From Pseudomonadota bacterium (GTDB taxonomy: Bacteria; Pseudomonadota; Gammaproteobacteria; Xanthomonadales; Xanthomonadaceae): a stretch of DNA of 64,000 nt. The stretch's first letter is position 1; every line of letters starts with the position of its first letter. Made by a program: the position numbers and the translations under genes. Below the pieces are notes generated by a model that was not told where the DNA came from, did no database searches, and saw only the letters and a list, made by a program, of their open reading frames with translations. Shown here one piece after another: positions 18,116 to 26,795 of the stretch. The stretch lies in NCBI GenBank assembly GCA_020161335.1, contig JAIUOJ010000002.1:52411-116410 (forward strand). The letters run 5' to 3'.

Positions 18116-20926
18116 TCAGAACGCGTAGCGCACGCCGAGCAGGTACTGGCGCCCGTACTCGGTGTATTCCTCGGGGAAGAACAGGTCCGGATGGGTGCCG
18201 GAACTGACCTCGGTGCGGAACGGCTCGTTGTTGAGGTTGTTCACCTGCAACAACAGCGACAGGCCCGACAGCGTGCTCGACTCGGGGAAGTCGTAGCCGA
18301 GCTGCAGGTCGAGCACGCGCTCGTTGGTGGTGTAGCGGTAGGTGCGCTGGTTGAAGATCGAGCCGTACTCGCCGCGGTAGGGATCGCGGAAGCGCTGGCT
18401 GACGCGCGCCGAGAACCCGTGCTTCTCGTAGTACACCGTCGCGTTGGCCACGATCTTGGACAGGCCCGGGAAGGTGTCGGTCCCCGAGCCGACGCCGGGG
18501 CCGTCCGGATCGATCGACGACTCGGTGTACGAGGCATTGACCAGCAGGCCGAAGCCGTCGAGCGCGTCGTGCAGCAGTTCGCCGCCCAGCGCGGTCGAGA
18601 CTTCCACGCCGCGCATGTAGCCGCCCGTGCCGTTGGCGGGGGTGCTGAACGTGCCCCAGTCGGAGGCGGGCGGGATGGGGCCTTCGTAGTCGTAGCCCGC
18701 GAAGTTCCACGGGATCTCGCGGGTATAGATGTAGGAGTCCATGTCCTTGTAGAACAGCGCCAGCGCCACGTAGCTGGCCTCGCCGAAGTACTTCTCCATC
18801 GAGATGTCGTAGGCATTGGCCCGGTACGGCTCGAGCTGCGGGTTGCCGCCGCTGCCGCGCCATTCGCCAACGCCATCCTGGACGTTGACCCAGACGCTGG
18901 CACGCGCGCCCATGTCGTTGATGCGCGGGCGCATGAGTTCGCGCGCCGCGCCGAAGCGCAGGTTCCAGCCGTTGCCGAAGTCGGCGACCAGGTTGAGGCT
19001 GGGCAGGATGTCGCCATACGAGGCACCGGCGCTGCCGGCGGCGAGCACCTGGCCCTCCGCGTTCTGCTCGACGACGACGCCCGAGGACATCTGTTCCGTG
19101 CGCACGTACTGCACGCCGGCGTTGCCGCGCAGGCGCACGCTGTCGCTCAGGTCCATGTCGAGGTTGGCCTTGAAGTAGAAGGTCTTGAGCTTCTCCTCGG
19201 TCAGCGCATCCTTCTGCAGGTCGTCGTTGGACTCGCTGAGGTAGACGTCGTAGTAGCGCGACAGCAGCGCGCGCGGATCGAAGGTCAGCACGCGGCCCAT
19301 GCCGGCGAAGCCGAGGTCGGTCGACGTGGACAGCAGCGAGGGGTCCACCAGGGTCGGCGTGCGCTCGGGCAGATCGGCGAAGTACACCTCGGCGCGCTTT
19401 TCCTTGGTGCGCCTGCCGTAGTGCACGCCCAGGTCCCAGCTGCGCAGGAAGTCGGAGGATTCCACGACCCGGTTCACCGCCACGCGGAACGCGCGCAGTT
19501 CGTCCTCCTGGTGGCTGTCCTCGAGGCGCCCGTCGTGACCCCAGCCCTGGGGGTCGCTCAGGTAGACCGCGGACGGGTCGGACATGTCGGGCAAGGTGTA
19601 ATGGGCATACCCCGCGGAGAGCGGGATGCGGAAGTCGACATCCTGCGCGCCGAGCCGGCCGGCGTAGGTCTCGAGCTTGGAATCCTCGACCTTCGCGCTC
19701 GAGTAGCTCACGTCCGTCGCCAGCGTCCACACCTCGCCGAACTTGAATTCGTTGTTCCAGCCGATCGAGAACAGGCGCGCTTCACGCGTGTTGTTGTCGT
19801 TGCGCACCACCGGCTGGACGCCGCTCAAGGTGCCGCTGGTCACCACCGGCACGCCGTGGTAGTCCGTGGTCTGCGCCGAAGCGTAGGAGACCGCGCCTTC
19901 GTTCCACCACGGATCGTTGGTGAACATCGCGCCGCGCATCCACTCGTCCTGGTCGAAGCGCGAAGCGTAGACGTCGAGCACGCTGTGCCAGGTGTCGTTG
20001 GGCTTGAACTCGAGCACGGCCATCACGCCGTCGCGGGTGGTATCGCGCGACTTGACCCAGGCCTCGGTCCCCTGCAGCGCGATCGCGTCTGCCGGCTTTC
20101 CGGCCTGCGGCTGGCCCCACAGGTCGGTATTGGCCCACCACCACGACTTGTAGTGCTTCTCCTGGAAGGGCGCGTCCATCCGCGCCACGCCGATCGCGAA
20201 ACCGATCGTGTCGTTGGCGAACTGGTCGACGTAGGACGCGGACAGGCGGTAACCGTTGTCGTTGCCGCCTTCGGTGAGGTTGCCGAGCGAGTTGCGTTCG
20301 CCCTGCCCGGAGACCACGATGCGCCGCTCGCCGAACGCCAGCGGGCGGATGCTCTGCAGGTCCACGGTGCCGGAAATGCCCTGGCCAATGATCGAGGCGT
20401 CCGGCGTCTTGTAGACCGTCACGCCGTTGATCAGCTCCGAGGGGTACTGGTCGAGTTCGACGCCGCGGTTGTCGCCGGTGGTCACCTGTTCGCGCCCGTT
20501 GAGCAGGGTGCCGGCGAACTGCTCGGACATGCCGCGGATATGGATGACCTGGCCGCGGCCGTCGAGGCGCTGCATGGTCAGGCCGGGCAGGCGCGAGATC
20601 GAGTCGGCGATGCTGATGTCGGGCAGCTTGCCGATGTCCTCGGCGCTGATCGCCTCGACGATCGACGTCGATTCGCTCTTGGTTTCCACTGCCGAGGCGA
20701 TCGCGCGGCGGATGCCGGTCACGCGCACGGTGTCGAGGTCCACGGCTTCCTGGGTCGAGGCCCCCGGTGCGGGCGATTCCTGCGCGGTCTCCTGCGCCAG
20801 TGCCGGGGTGGACAGCGCCAGCGCGGCGCAGCAGGCCAGCGCGAGCCGGTGCCGGACCGGTAGCGGCGCGGGCTCGCGGCGACTGGGGTGGCGGGGGGAT
20901 GATCGGTCTGTGGCGTGGTCCTGCAT
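18116..20926 (-). CDS. TonB-dependent receptor (carbohydrate-type)
   Basis: The 936-residue outer-membrane receptor has a signal peptide (cleavage near ALAQ, about residue 45), a TonB-box-like segment LDTVRVTGIRRA, the plug domain (AISAEDIGKLPDISIADSI, VIHIRGMSEQ) and a 22-strand barrel ending in the terminal Phe (LLGVRYAF). Receptors of this subgroup are typical of glycan-uptake loci in Xanthomonadaceae. The ATG at 20926 has a strong site, GGAGAGGAAGG. A LacI-type operator lies 25-38 bp upstream and is shared with the divergent GH30 gene. The substrate is probably a beta-glucan fragment, judged only from the neighbours. Confidence 0.92.
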   Translation of the reverse strand: MQDHATDRSSPRHPSRREPAPLPVRHRLALACCAALALSTPALAQETAQESPAPGASTQEAVDLDTVRVTGIRRAIASAVETKSESTSIVEAISAEDIGKLPDISIADSISRLPGLTMQRLDGRGQVIHIRGMSEQFAGTLLNGREQVTTGDNRGVELDQYPSELINGVTVYKTPDASIIGQGISGTVDLQSIRPLAFGERRIVVSGQGERNSLGNLTEGGNDNGYRLSASYVDQFANDTIGFAIGVARMDAPFQEKHYKSWWWANTDLWGQPQAGKPADAIALQGTEAWVKSRDTTRDGVMAVLEFKPNDTWHSVLDVYASRFDQDEWMRGAMFTNDPWWNEGAVSYASAQTTDYHGVPVVTSGTLSGVQPVVRNDNNTREARLFSIGWNNEFKFGEVWTLATDVSYSSAKVEDSKLETYAGRLGAQDVDFRIPLSAGYAHYTLPDMSDPSAVYLSDPQGWGHDGRLEDSHQEDELRAFRVAVNRVVESSDFLRSWDLGVHYGRRTKEKRAEVYFADLPERTPTLVDPSLLSTSTDLGFAGMGRVLTFDPRALLSRYYDVYLSESNDDLQKDALTEEKLKTFYFKANLDMDLSDSVRLRGNAGVQYVRTEQMSSGVVVEQNAEGQVLAAGSAGASYGDILPSLNLVADFGNGWNLRFGAARELMRPRINDMGARASVWVNVQDGVGEWRGSGGNPQLEPYRANAYDISMEKYFGEASYVALALFYKDMDSYIYTREIPWNFAGYDYEGPIPPASDWGTFSTPANGTGGYMRGVEVSTALGGELLHDALDGFGLLVNASYTESSIDPDGPGVGSGTDTFPGLSKIVANATVYYEKHGFSARVSQRFRDPYRGEYGSIFNQRTYRYTTNERVLDLQLGYDFPESSTLSGLSLLLQVNNLNNEPFRTEVSSGTHPDLFFPEEYTEYGRQYLLGVRYAF

Positions 20927-20950
20927 GGTCCTTCCTCTCCGGAGGTGTGT

Positions 20951-20964
20951 TGACAGCGCTGCCA
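20951..20964. promoter_or_regulatory. LacI-type operator between receptor and GH30 genes
   Basis: TGACAGCGCTGCCA matches the palindrome TGACAGCGCTGTCA with one mismatch. It lies in the 92- to 185-bp divergent gap and could control both genes. It resembles the sites at 25274, 26691 and 37662. Confidence 0.65.
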
Positions 20965-21111
20965 TATGATGCGGCGTAGGGTGGCGCCCACGACCAGGGC
21001 GCTGGAGGAATCATCGACATGCTTGGGCTTTTGAATGCGTTACATCGTGTTACATCGCGGGGTCGTCGTGCTTGCGCTGCGACGCAGCACGATTCCAGCG
21101 CGACGCGCCTG

Positions 21112-22560
21112 ATGAACGCGGCCGGCCTGCTGTGGGCGGCGTGCGTGCTCACGGGCTGCGCGACGTCGGCAATGCCATCGCCCGCCAGCGACGTCGTGGA
21201 GGCGTGGATCACCACGTCCGACCACCGCCTGGCGCTTTCACACGTGGACGTGCCGCTGCACACGGGCGCGCAGTCGCCCGATGCCGCCGCGGTGCGCATC
21301 GACGTGGATGCCGCCGCGCGCCACCAGCGCATGGTCGGCTTCGGCGCGGCGATCACCGATGCCTCGGCGTGGCTGATCCGGCATCGCATGGATGCCGCGC
21401 AGCGCGAGGCGCTGCTGCGCGAGCTGTTCGGTCGCGGCGAGGGTGGTGTGGGTTTCGATTTCGCGCGACTCACCATCGGTGCCTCCGATTTCTCGCGCCA
21501 CCATTACAGCCTCGACGATCCACCCGGTGGCACGCCGGATCCGGCATTGCGTCATTTCAGCATCGCGCCCAACCTTGACGACGTGGTGCCGGTGGTGCGC
21601 GAGGCGCTGGCGGTGAATCCCGGGCTGAAGATCATGGCCTCGCCGTGGAGCGCGCCGGCGTGGATGAAGGACACCGGCAGCCTGGTGAAGGGCAAGCTGC
21701 GGCCGGAGCATTACGACGCGTTCGCACGTTACCTGCTGGCCTACGTCGAGGCCTATGACGCGCAGGGCATCCCGATCTTCGCGCTGACAGTGCAGAACGA
21801 GCCCGACTACGAGCCCGCCGACTACCCCGGCATGCGCTTCAACGCGCCCGAGCGCGCGCGCTTCATCGGCGACCATCTCGGGCCGCTGCGCGATGCGCGC
21901 CGGCCATCGCTGCAGCTCTTCGACTGGGACCACAACTGGGACAAGCCCGAGGAACCGCTGGCGGTGCTGGCCGATCCCGCCGCGGGACGGCACGTCTCCG
22001 CCGTGGCCTGGCACTGCTACGGCGGCGAGGTGTCGGCGCAGACGCCGGTGCGCGACGCGCATCCGGACAAGGACGTGTACATGACCGAGTGTTCCGGCGG
22101 CGACTGGGAGCCGGTGCGCAGCGGCGGGCTCACCCTGCAGGCGCGCACGCTGGTGATCGGCACCACCCGCAACTGGGCGCGCGGGGTACTGTTCTGGAAC
22201 CTGGCGCTGGACGAGCACAACGGCCCGCATGCCGGGGGCTGCGACACCTGCCGCGGCGTGGTCACCATCGATTCGCGCACCGGCGCGGTGGCCCGCACCG
22301 ACGACTACTACGCCCTGGCCCACGCCAGCCGCTTCGTTCGGCGCGATGCCTGGCGCATCGGCTCGACCCCGACCGCGGACGGCGTCGACAACGTGGCGTT
22401 CGAGAACAGCGACGACGGCTCGCGCGTGCTGGTGGCCAGCAACTCGAACGATTCACCGCGTGCCATCGCGGTGCACGATGGCGGTCGCGTGTTCGAGCAT
22501 GTACTGCCCGCGAAAAGCGTGGCGACGTTCCGCTGGAACGCCGCGCCCATCGGCAGGTGA
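21112..22560 (+). CDS. GH30 family glycoside hydrolase lipoprotein
   Basis: The 482-residue enzyme has a lipobox LTGC (Cys16) and a GH30 (beta/alpha)8 domain. The acid/base is Glu230 in TVQNEP and the nucleophile Glu326 in MTECSGG, in the layout of glucosylceramidase/beta-1,6-glucanase. A C-terminal beta-sandwich carries the usual NSNDSP segment. It is probably surface- or periplasm-anchored and releases glucose oligomers for the neighbouring receptor. An ATG at 21019 has a good GGAGG, but the 93 nt between it and 21112 have low third-position GC and look like a leader, so I take 21112. The start is not certain. Confidence 0.9.
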   Translation: MNAAGLLWAACVLTGCATSAMPSPASDVVEAWITTSDHRLALSHVDVPLHTGAQSPDAAAVRIDVDAAARHQRMVGFGAAITDASAWLIRHRMDAAQREALLRELFGRGEGGVGFDFARLTIGASDFSRHHYSLDDPPGGTPDPALRHFSIAPNLDDVVPVVREALAVNPGLKIMASPWSAPAWMKDTGSLVKGKLRPEHYDAFARYLLAYVEAYDAQGIPIFALTVQNEPDYEPADYPGMRFNAPERARFIGDHLGPLRDARRPSLQLFDWDHNWDKPEEPLAVLADPAAGRHVSAVAWHCYGGEVSAQTPVRDAHPDKDVYMTECSGGDWEPVRSGGLTLQARTLVIGTTRNWARGVLFWNLALDEHNGPHAGGCDTCRGVVTIDSRTGAVARTDDYYALAHASRFVRRDAWRIGSTPTADGVDNVAFENSDDGSRVLVASNSNDSPRAIAVHDGGRVFEHVLPAKSVATFRWNAAPIGR

Positions 22561-22591
22561 GACAAGGATCCGGCTGAGACAAAGATCCGGG
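22558..22591 (+). repeat. 17-bp tandem duplication at the GH30 stop codon
   Basis: TGAGACAAGGATCCGGC (22558-22574) is followed directly by TGAGACAAAGATCCGGG (22575-22591), with two mismatches. The first TGA is the GH30 stop codon. Confidence 0.85.
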
Positions 22592-22620
22592 ACGTCCGCC
22601 CGGGCGGGCGGCGCGTCCCG
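22588..22620. terminator. Hairpin between convergent GH30 and GH3 genes
   Basis: CGGGACG (22588-22594) pairs with CGTCCCG (22614-22620), and inside it CCGCCC pairs with GGGCGG. The element could stop transcription from either side, but it has no T tract. Confidence 0.5.
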
Positions 22621-22631
22621 GCGGAGAAAGC

Positions 22632-25217
22632 CTACTGGGTCGCGCAGGCGACCTTGTGGTCGAAGTCGGTGCTGGCGACGACCCGCGTCAGCGCGATCTT
22701 CGCGCCGGCGCCCGCGCGCAGCGCGAACGGCATGTCGAGCTTGCTGGTGTCGGCGCCGGCCGCGCGCAGGCACTTGAGCTGCACGCCCAGGCGCGTCCAC
22801 TCGCCCTTCGGCAAGGCCGCCAGCGCTTCGCCGACCGGCAGTTCGGCGCTGCAGCCCGCCCCGCAGCCGACCACGACCGAGGCCTTGCCGTCGGCCGGCA
22901 GCGCATCCACGCGCAGCGTCGCTACCACGAACACGTCGCCGTTGGTCTCGCGGCCGAGGTCGATCGGCGCGTTGGCGCGCAATTGCACCGTGCCGTCGCC
23001 ATTCCAGGCGAACAGGCGCGCGCCTTCCTGCCGCTCGTGGTTGATCGCGGTCATGTCGAGCGCGCCGTCGGCGGTCTTCGCCGCCGGATGCACGATGTCC
23101 ATCGCCGTGCCTTCCTGGCCACCGACCATGCGCAGGGTCAGGCCGGTGGTCGCCACGCCGTGTTCGAACCAGGTGTTGGTGCGCGCGGCATCGGGATCGA
23201 TGCCCGGGTCTTCCGGCAGCGGCGCGAGGTCGCCGTTGTCGGCATAGGTCAGGCCATAGCCGAAGGCGAACAGCGGGTCGTAGCCGGGCTGGCCGTGGTT
23301 GTTCGCGAACTGGTCGGCGCGGCGCGGCCACGAGTAGCTGAGCTTGCCCTTGAAGTCGTGCTGGACCTTGCCGTCGGCGCCGCGCAGCAGCACGTCGGCG
23401 ATGCCGCCGCCCTCCGAGCCCGGCAGCCAGGCCGCGACGAAGGCGTCGGCGGCATTGATCTCGCGGTTGAGCCACAGCGGGCGACCGCTGAGGAACACCG
23501 CGACCACCGGGATGCCGTCGGCCTTGAGCTTCTGCATCAGTTCGAGGTCACCCGACTTGCCGCCGGCGAACATCAGGTTGGCGAGGTCGCCCTGGAACTC
23601 CGCATAGGGGTTCTCGCCGAAGACCACCACGGCCACGTCGGGCCTGGTCTTGTAGGCGCCATCGACCGCGAGTTCGGCGCTGCCGCCGGCGGCCTTCACC
23701 TGCGCCTGCAGGCCTTCCCAGATCGAATCGGCATTGGGATAGTCGGCACGCGTGGTGCCGTCGCCCTGCCAGGTCAGTGTCCAGCCACCGGTCTGTTTGC
23801 TGAGGTTGTCGGCACCATCGCCGGCCACCAGCAGCTTGGTTTTCGGCGCCAGCGGCAGGATCCCGCCCTGGTTCTTCAGCAGCACCAGCGATTCGCGCAC
23901 CGCGCGGCGCGCGACGTCGCGGTGCGCCGGTGCACCGAGCAGTTCGAACTTGCCGCCGAGCGCGCGTGCCGACGGCTTCGGCTTGTCGAACAGGCCCATG
24001 CGGAACTTCACGGTGAGGATGCGCCGCACCGCGTCGTCCAGGCGCGCCATCGGGATCGTGCCGTCCTTCACGTGCGCCAGCGTGGTCTCGTACAGGCCCT
24101 TCCAGCTGTCCGGCGCCATCGCCATGTCGAGGCCCGCATTGAAGGTCTGCGCGCAATCGGTGTTGGTGCAGCCACGCACCTGGCCATGGCCGTTCCAGTC
24201 GCCGACGATGAAGCCGCCGAAGTGCATGCGGTCCTTCAGCACGTCGGTGAGCAGCGGCTTGTGGCCGTGCATCTTCTCGCCGTGGAAGCTGTTGTACGAG
24301 GCCATCACCGCCTGCGCCCCGGCGGCGATCGCCGGCACGTAGCCGGCCGCATGGATGTCGCGCAGCTGCGCTTCGCTCACCTGGGTGTCGCCCTGGTCCT
24401 TGCCGTCGGTGGTGCCACCATCGCCGAGGAAATGCTTGACCGAGCTCATGACGTGGTGGTCGTCGAGGAATTCCGCCGAGCCGGGCTTGCCCTGCAGGCC
24501 TTCGACGAACACTCCGGCGTAACTGGCGACCAGTTCGGGATTCTCTGAATAGCCTTCGTAGGTACGGCCCCAGCGGTCGTCCTGCGGCACGGCCACGGTC
24601 GGCGCGAAGGTCCACTCCATGCCGGTGGTGCGCGTCTCGATCGCGGTGATGCGCGCGATCTCGCGCAGCAGGTCCGGGTTGCGCGTCGCGCCCAGGCCGA
24701 TGTTGTGCGGGAACAGGGTGGCGCCGACGATGTTGCTCTGGCCGTGCATCGCGTCGATGCCCCAGATCACCGGGATCGCCTTGCCGCCGCCACTGGTGTC
24801 CATCGAGGCTTCCCAGAACGCGTCGGCGAGGTCGAGCCACGCCTTCGGCGGTGCGTTGTACTGGCCGCCGGGATCGGAACCGCCGCCAGCGAGGATCGAG
24901 CCGAGGCGGTACTTGCGCAGGTCGTCGGGGGTGATGCTGCCGATGTCGCCCTGGATGATCTGCCCGACCTTCTCCTCCACCGTCATCGAGGCCAGCAGCG
25001 CGTCCACCTTCTGCTCGAGCGCGGCGTCGGCCTGGAACGGCCACTGCGGCTGCGGCCAGTGGGCCGGGTCGATCGCGTTGGCATCGCCCGTTGCAGCGGG
25101 GGCGGCGGCATCGGCGGCGGTCGGCGTGGCGCGTTCACCGCACGCGGCGAGGGCGAGCGTGATCGCCAGTGCGGCGGCCAGGGACGGGGAAGAGGAGGAC
25201 GGGCGGGGGATTCTCAT
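22632..25217 (-). CDS. GH3 beta-glucosidase lipoprotein
   Basis: The 861-residue precursor has a lipobox LALAAC (Cys26), the GH3 (beta/alpha)8 domain with KHFLGDGGT near residue 261 and the nucleophile Asp340 in GFIVGDW, an alpha/beta sandwich domain and a C-terminal beta domain. It resembles ExoP-type exo-beta-glucosidases acting on beta-1,3/1,4-glucans. The ATG at 25217 has GAAGGAAG upstream. The frame stays open far beyond this start, but that is a codon-bias effect. An operator palindrome lies 57-70 bp upstream. It likely works with the GH30 enzyme in the periplasm. Confidence 0.93.
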   Translation of the reverse strand: MRIPRPSSSSPSLAAALAITLALAACGERATPTAADAAAPAATGDANAIDPAHWPQPQWPFQADAALEQKVDALLASMTVEEKVGQIIQGDIGSITPDDLRKYRLGSILAGGGSDPGGQYNAPPKAWLDLADAFWEASMDTSGGGKAIPVIWGIDAMHGQSNIVGATLFPHNIGLGATRNPDLLREIARITAIETRTTGMEWTFAPTVAVPQDDRWGRTYEGYSENPELVASYAGVFVEGLQGKPGSAEFLDDHHVMSSVKHFLGDGGTTDGKDQGDTQVSEAQLRDIHAAGYVPAIAAGAQAVMASYNSFHGEKMHGHKPLLTDVLKDRMHFGGFIVGDWNGHGQVRGCTNTDCAQTFNAGLDMAMAPDSWKGLYETTLAHVKDGTIPMARLDDAVRRILTVKFRMGLFDKPKPSARALGGKFELLGAPAHRDVARRAVRESLVLLKNQGGILPLAPKTKLLVAGDGADNLSKQTGGWTLTWQGDGTTRADYPNADSIWEGLQAQVKAAGGSAELAVDGAYKTRPDVAVVVFGENPYAEFQGDLANLMFAGGKSGDLELMQKLKADGIPVVAVFLSGRPLWLNREINAADAFVAAWLPGSEGGGIADVLLRGADGKVQHDFKGKLSYSWPRRADQFANNHGQPGYDPLFAFGYGLTYADNGDLAPLPEDPGIDPDAARTNTWFEHGVATTGLTLRMVGGQEGTAMDIVHPAAKTADGALDMTAINHERQEGARLFAWNGDGTVQLRANAPIDLGRETNGDVFVVATLRVDALPADGKASVVVGCGAGCSAELPVGEALAALPKGEWTRLGVQLKCLRAAGADTSKLDMPFALRAGAGAKIALTRVVASTDFDHKVACATQ

Positions 25218-25273
25218 CGAGCAGCTTCCTTCGGAGCGTTCCGGTCGTCGGCAGGCCATGGCGCGCCGCCGCA

Positions 25274-25287
25274 TGACAGCGTTGTCA
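25274..25287. promoter_or_regulatory. LacI-type operator between GH3 and lacI-type genes
   Basis: TGACAGCGTTGTCA is a near-perfect 14-bp palindrome with the central CG typical of LacI-family operators. Lying between the divergent GH3 and regulator genes, it could give repression of the glucosidase and autoregulation. Confidence 0.75.
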
Positions 25288-25484
25288 GAATGTGCACGAT
25301 ACCCGGTTCGCGCAGCCGAAGCTTGTTGCACAGCACCAAGCGCGCCGCGTGCCGACACCACGGGGGGACCATGGCAGGCAACGAAAGGCGTCGACCCTCG
25401 ACGGGCGCGGGCGCACGGGCGGAGCGGCCGGCGCCTGCGGTTCTGGCAAAATCCACGACCGGTAGGGAAACACCCGGTGCAGGC

Positions 25485-26498
25485 ATGGTGCGCGTGCGGA
25501 TCGAGGATGTGGCGGAAGCGGCCGGGGTGTCGATCAAGACCGTGTCGCGCGTGCTCAACGACGAGCCCAACGTGTCCGAGGCCACCCGCGACCGCGTGCG
25601 CGAGGCGGTGGAGCGCCTGAACTACAAGCCGCACCCGTCCGCGCGCGTGTTGGCCGGCCGTCGCTCGTACCTGATCGCCATGCTCTACGACAACCCGTCG
25701 AGCAACTACCTGATGGAAGTCGAGCTGGGCGTGCTCGACGCCTGCCAGGCCCAGCACTACAACATGATGCTGGCGCCGCTGGTGTACGACGCCAAGGACA
25801 TCGTGGCGAAGGTGGAGTCGCTGGTGGTGCAGTCGCGGCTGGACGGCGTGGTGCTGACGCCGCCGATCACCGACGACGCCGCACTGCTGGCGCGCCTGGA
25901 CGAGCTCGACATTCCCTGGTCCAGCATCTCGCCGATGGAATCCAACCGCCGGATCGGCGTGGTCGTCGACGAGCGCAGCGCGGTGGCGGAGATGATCGCG
26001 CACCTGGTGTCGCTGGGACACCGGCGCATCGCGCACATCAAGGGCCACGCCGCGCATGGCGCGAGCGCATGGCGGCTGGCGGGCTATCGCGACGGGCTGA
26101 AACAGACGGGCCTGAAGCACGATCCGGCGCTGGTGCTGCAGGGCGAGTTCTCCTACGACTCCGGCTTCGAGGCGGCCAATCGCCTGCTCGACCTGCCGGA
26201 GCCGCCGACCGCGATCTTCGCCGCCAACGACGACATGGCCGCCGGCGCCATCTGCGCGATCTGCGAGCGCGGGCTGTCGGTGCCGAAGGACGTCTCGGTG
26301 TGCGGTTTCGACGACACCCCGATCGCGCACCAGATCTACCCGTCGCTGACCACGGTGCGCCAGCCCACGCGCGAGATGGGCCGGCTGGCCGCGGTCGAAC
26401 TGCTCAAGGCGATCCGCGACCGCGATGACGGCGGCATGGTGACCGTGCCCTACGCGCTGCAGCTGCGCCGCTCCACAGGGCCCGCGCCGAAGCGCTGA
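25485..26498 (+). CDS. LacI-family transcriptional repressor
   Basis: The 337-residue regulator has an N-terminal helix-turn-helix ([20 protein letters not shown], residues 5-24), the hinge helix [12 protein letters not shown] and a periplasmic-binding-protein-like effector domain ([33 protein letters not shown]). It should bind palindromes with a central CG; four such sites exist nearby at 20951, 25274, 26691 and 37662. The effector is probably glucose or a beta-glucoside (inferred). The ATG at 25485 gives standard length; an in-frame ATG at 25371 would add an Arg/Pro-rich leader with atypical codons. Confidence 0.92.
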   Translation: MVRVRIEDVAEAAGVSIKTVSRVLNDEPNVSEATRDRVREAVERLNYKPHPSARVLAGRRSYLIAMLYDNPSSNYLMEVELGVLDACQAQHYNMMLAPLVYDAKDIVAKVESLVVQSRLDGVVLTPPITDDAALLARLDELDIPWSSISPMESNRRIGVVVDERSAVAEMIAHLVSLGHRRIAHIKGHAAHGASAWRLAGYRDGLKQTGLKHDPALVLQGEFSYDSGFEAANRLLDLPEPPTAIFAANDDMAAGAICAICERGLSVPKDVSVCGFDDTPIAHQIYPSLTTVRQPTREMGRLAAVELLKAIRDRDDGGMVTVPYALQLRRSTGPAPKR

Positions 26499-26666
26499 GG
26501 CCACGTCGCGGCGCGCGCCTTGCCGCGCGCCCGCGGTGCCCGGTCCCGCGAGACCGCCCGCCCCCGCCCGCGTGATCCGTCCGCGCGGCCCGGCGCGCAG
26601 GATCGACGGTGTTTGCGTTGCGATGCAACATCGAAAGCTGCGGAAAAACGCGCTTTCGGAGCAGGA

Positions 26667-26680
26667 TGACAGCGTCGGAC
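26667..26680. promoter_or_regulatory. Degenerate second operator half-site
   Basis: TGACAGCGTCGGAC keeps the left half-site TGACAGCG but not the right one. It begins 24 bp before the full operator at 26691, so it could help a tetrameric or cooperative repressor. The match is weak. Confidence 0.3.
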
Positions 26681-26690
26681 AACACTGATT

Positions 26691-26704
26691 TGACAACGCT
26701 GTCA
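26691..26704. promoter_or_regulatory. LacI-type operator overlapping the receptor A promoter
   Basis: TGACAACGCTGTCA lies 92-105 bp before the receptor start. It overlaps a TTGACA -35 candidate (26690-26695); TCCAAT at 26713-26718 would be the -10 element with a 17-bp spacer. Repression by blocking RNA polymerase is therefore likely. Confidence 0.75.
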
Positions 26705-26795
26705 GCTTCCCCTCCAATCGAATCGTCGGAGCGGGCTTGGGCTTGCTTCGACCACACAACCTGATTTTTCGTGAGTCCTTGGAGAGGGGTGATTC

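Noticed and set aside
18191-20863. 890-codon frame on the plus strand
   Set aside because: It is antisense to the TonB-dependent receptor, is rich in His/Gln/Arg/Val as expected for a shadow frame, and has no recognisable motif.
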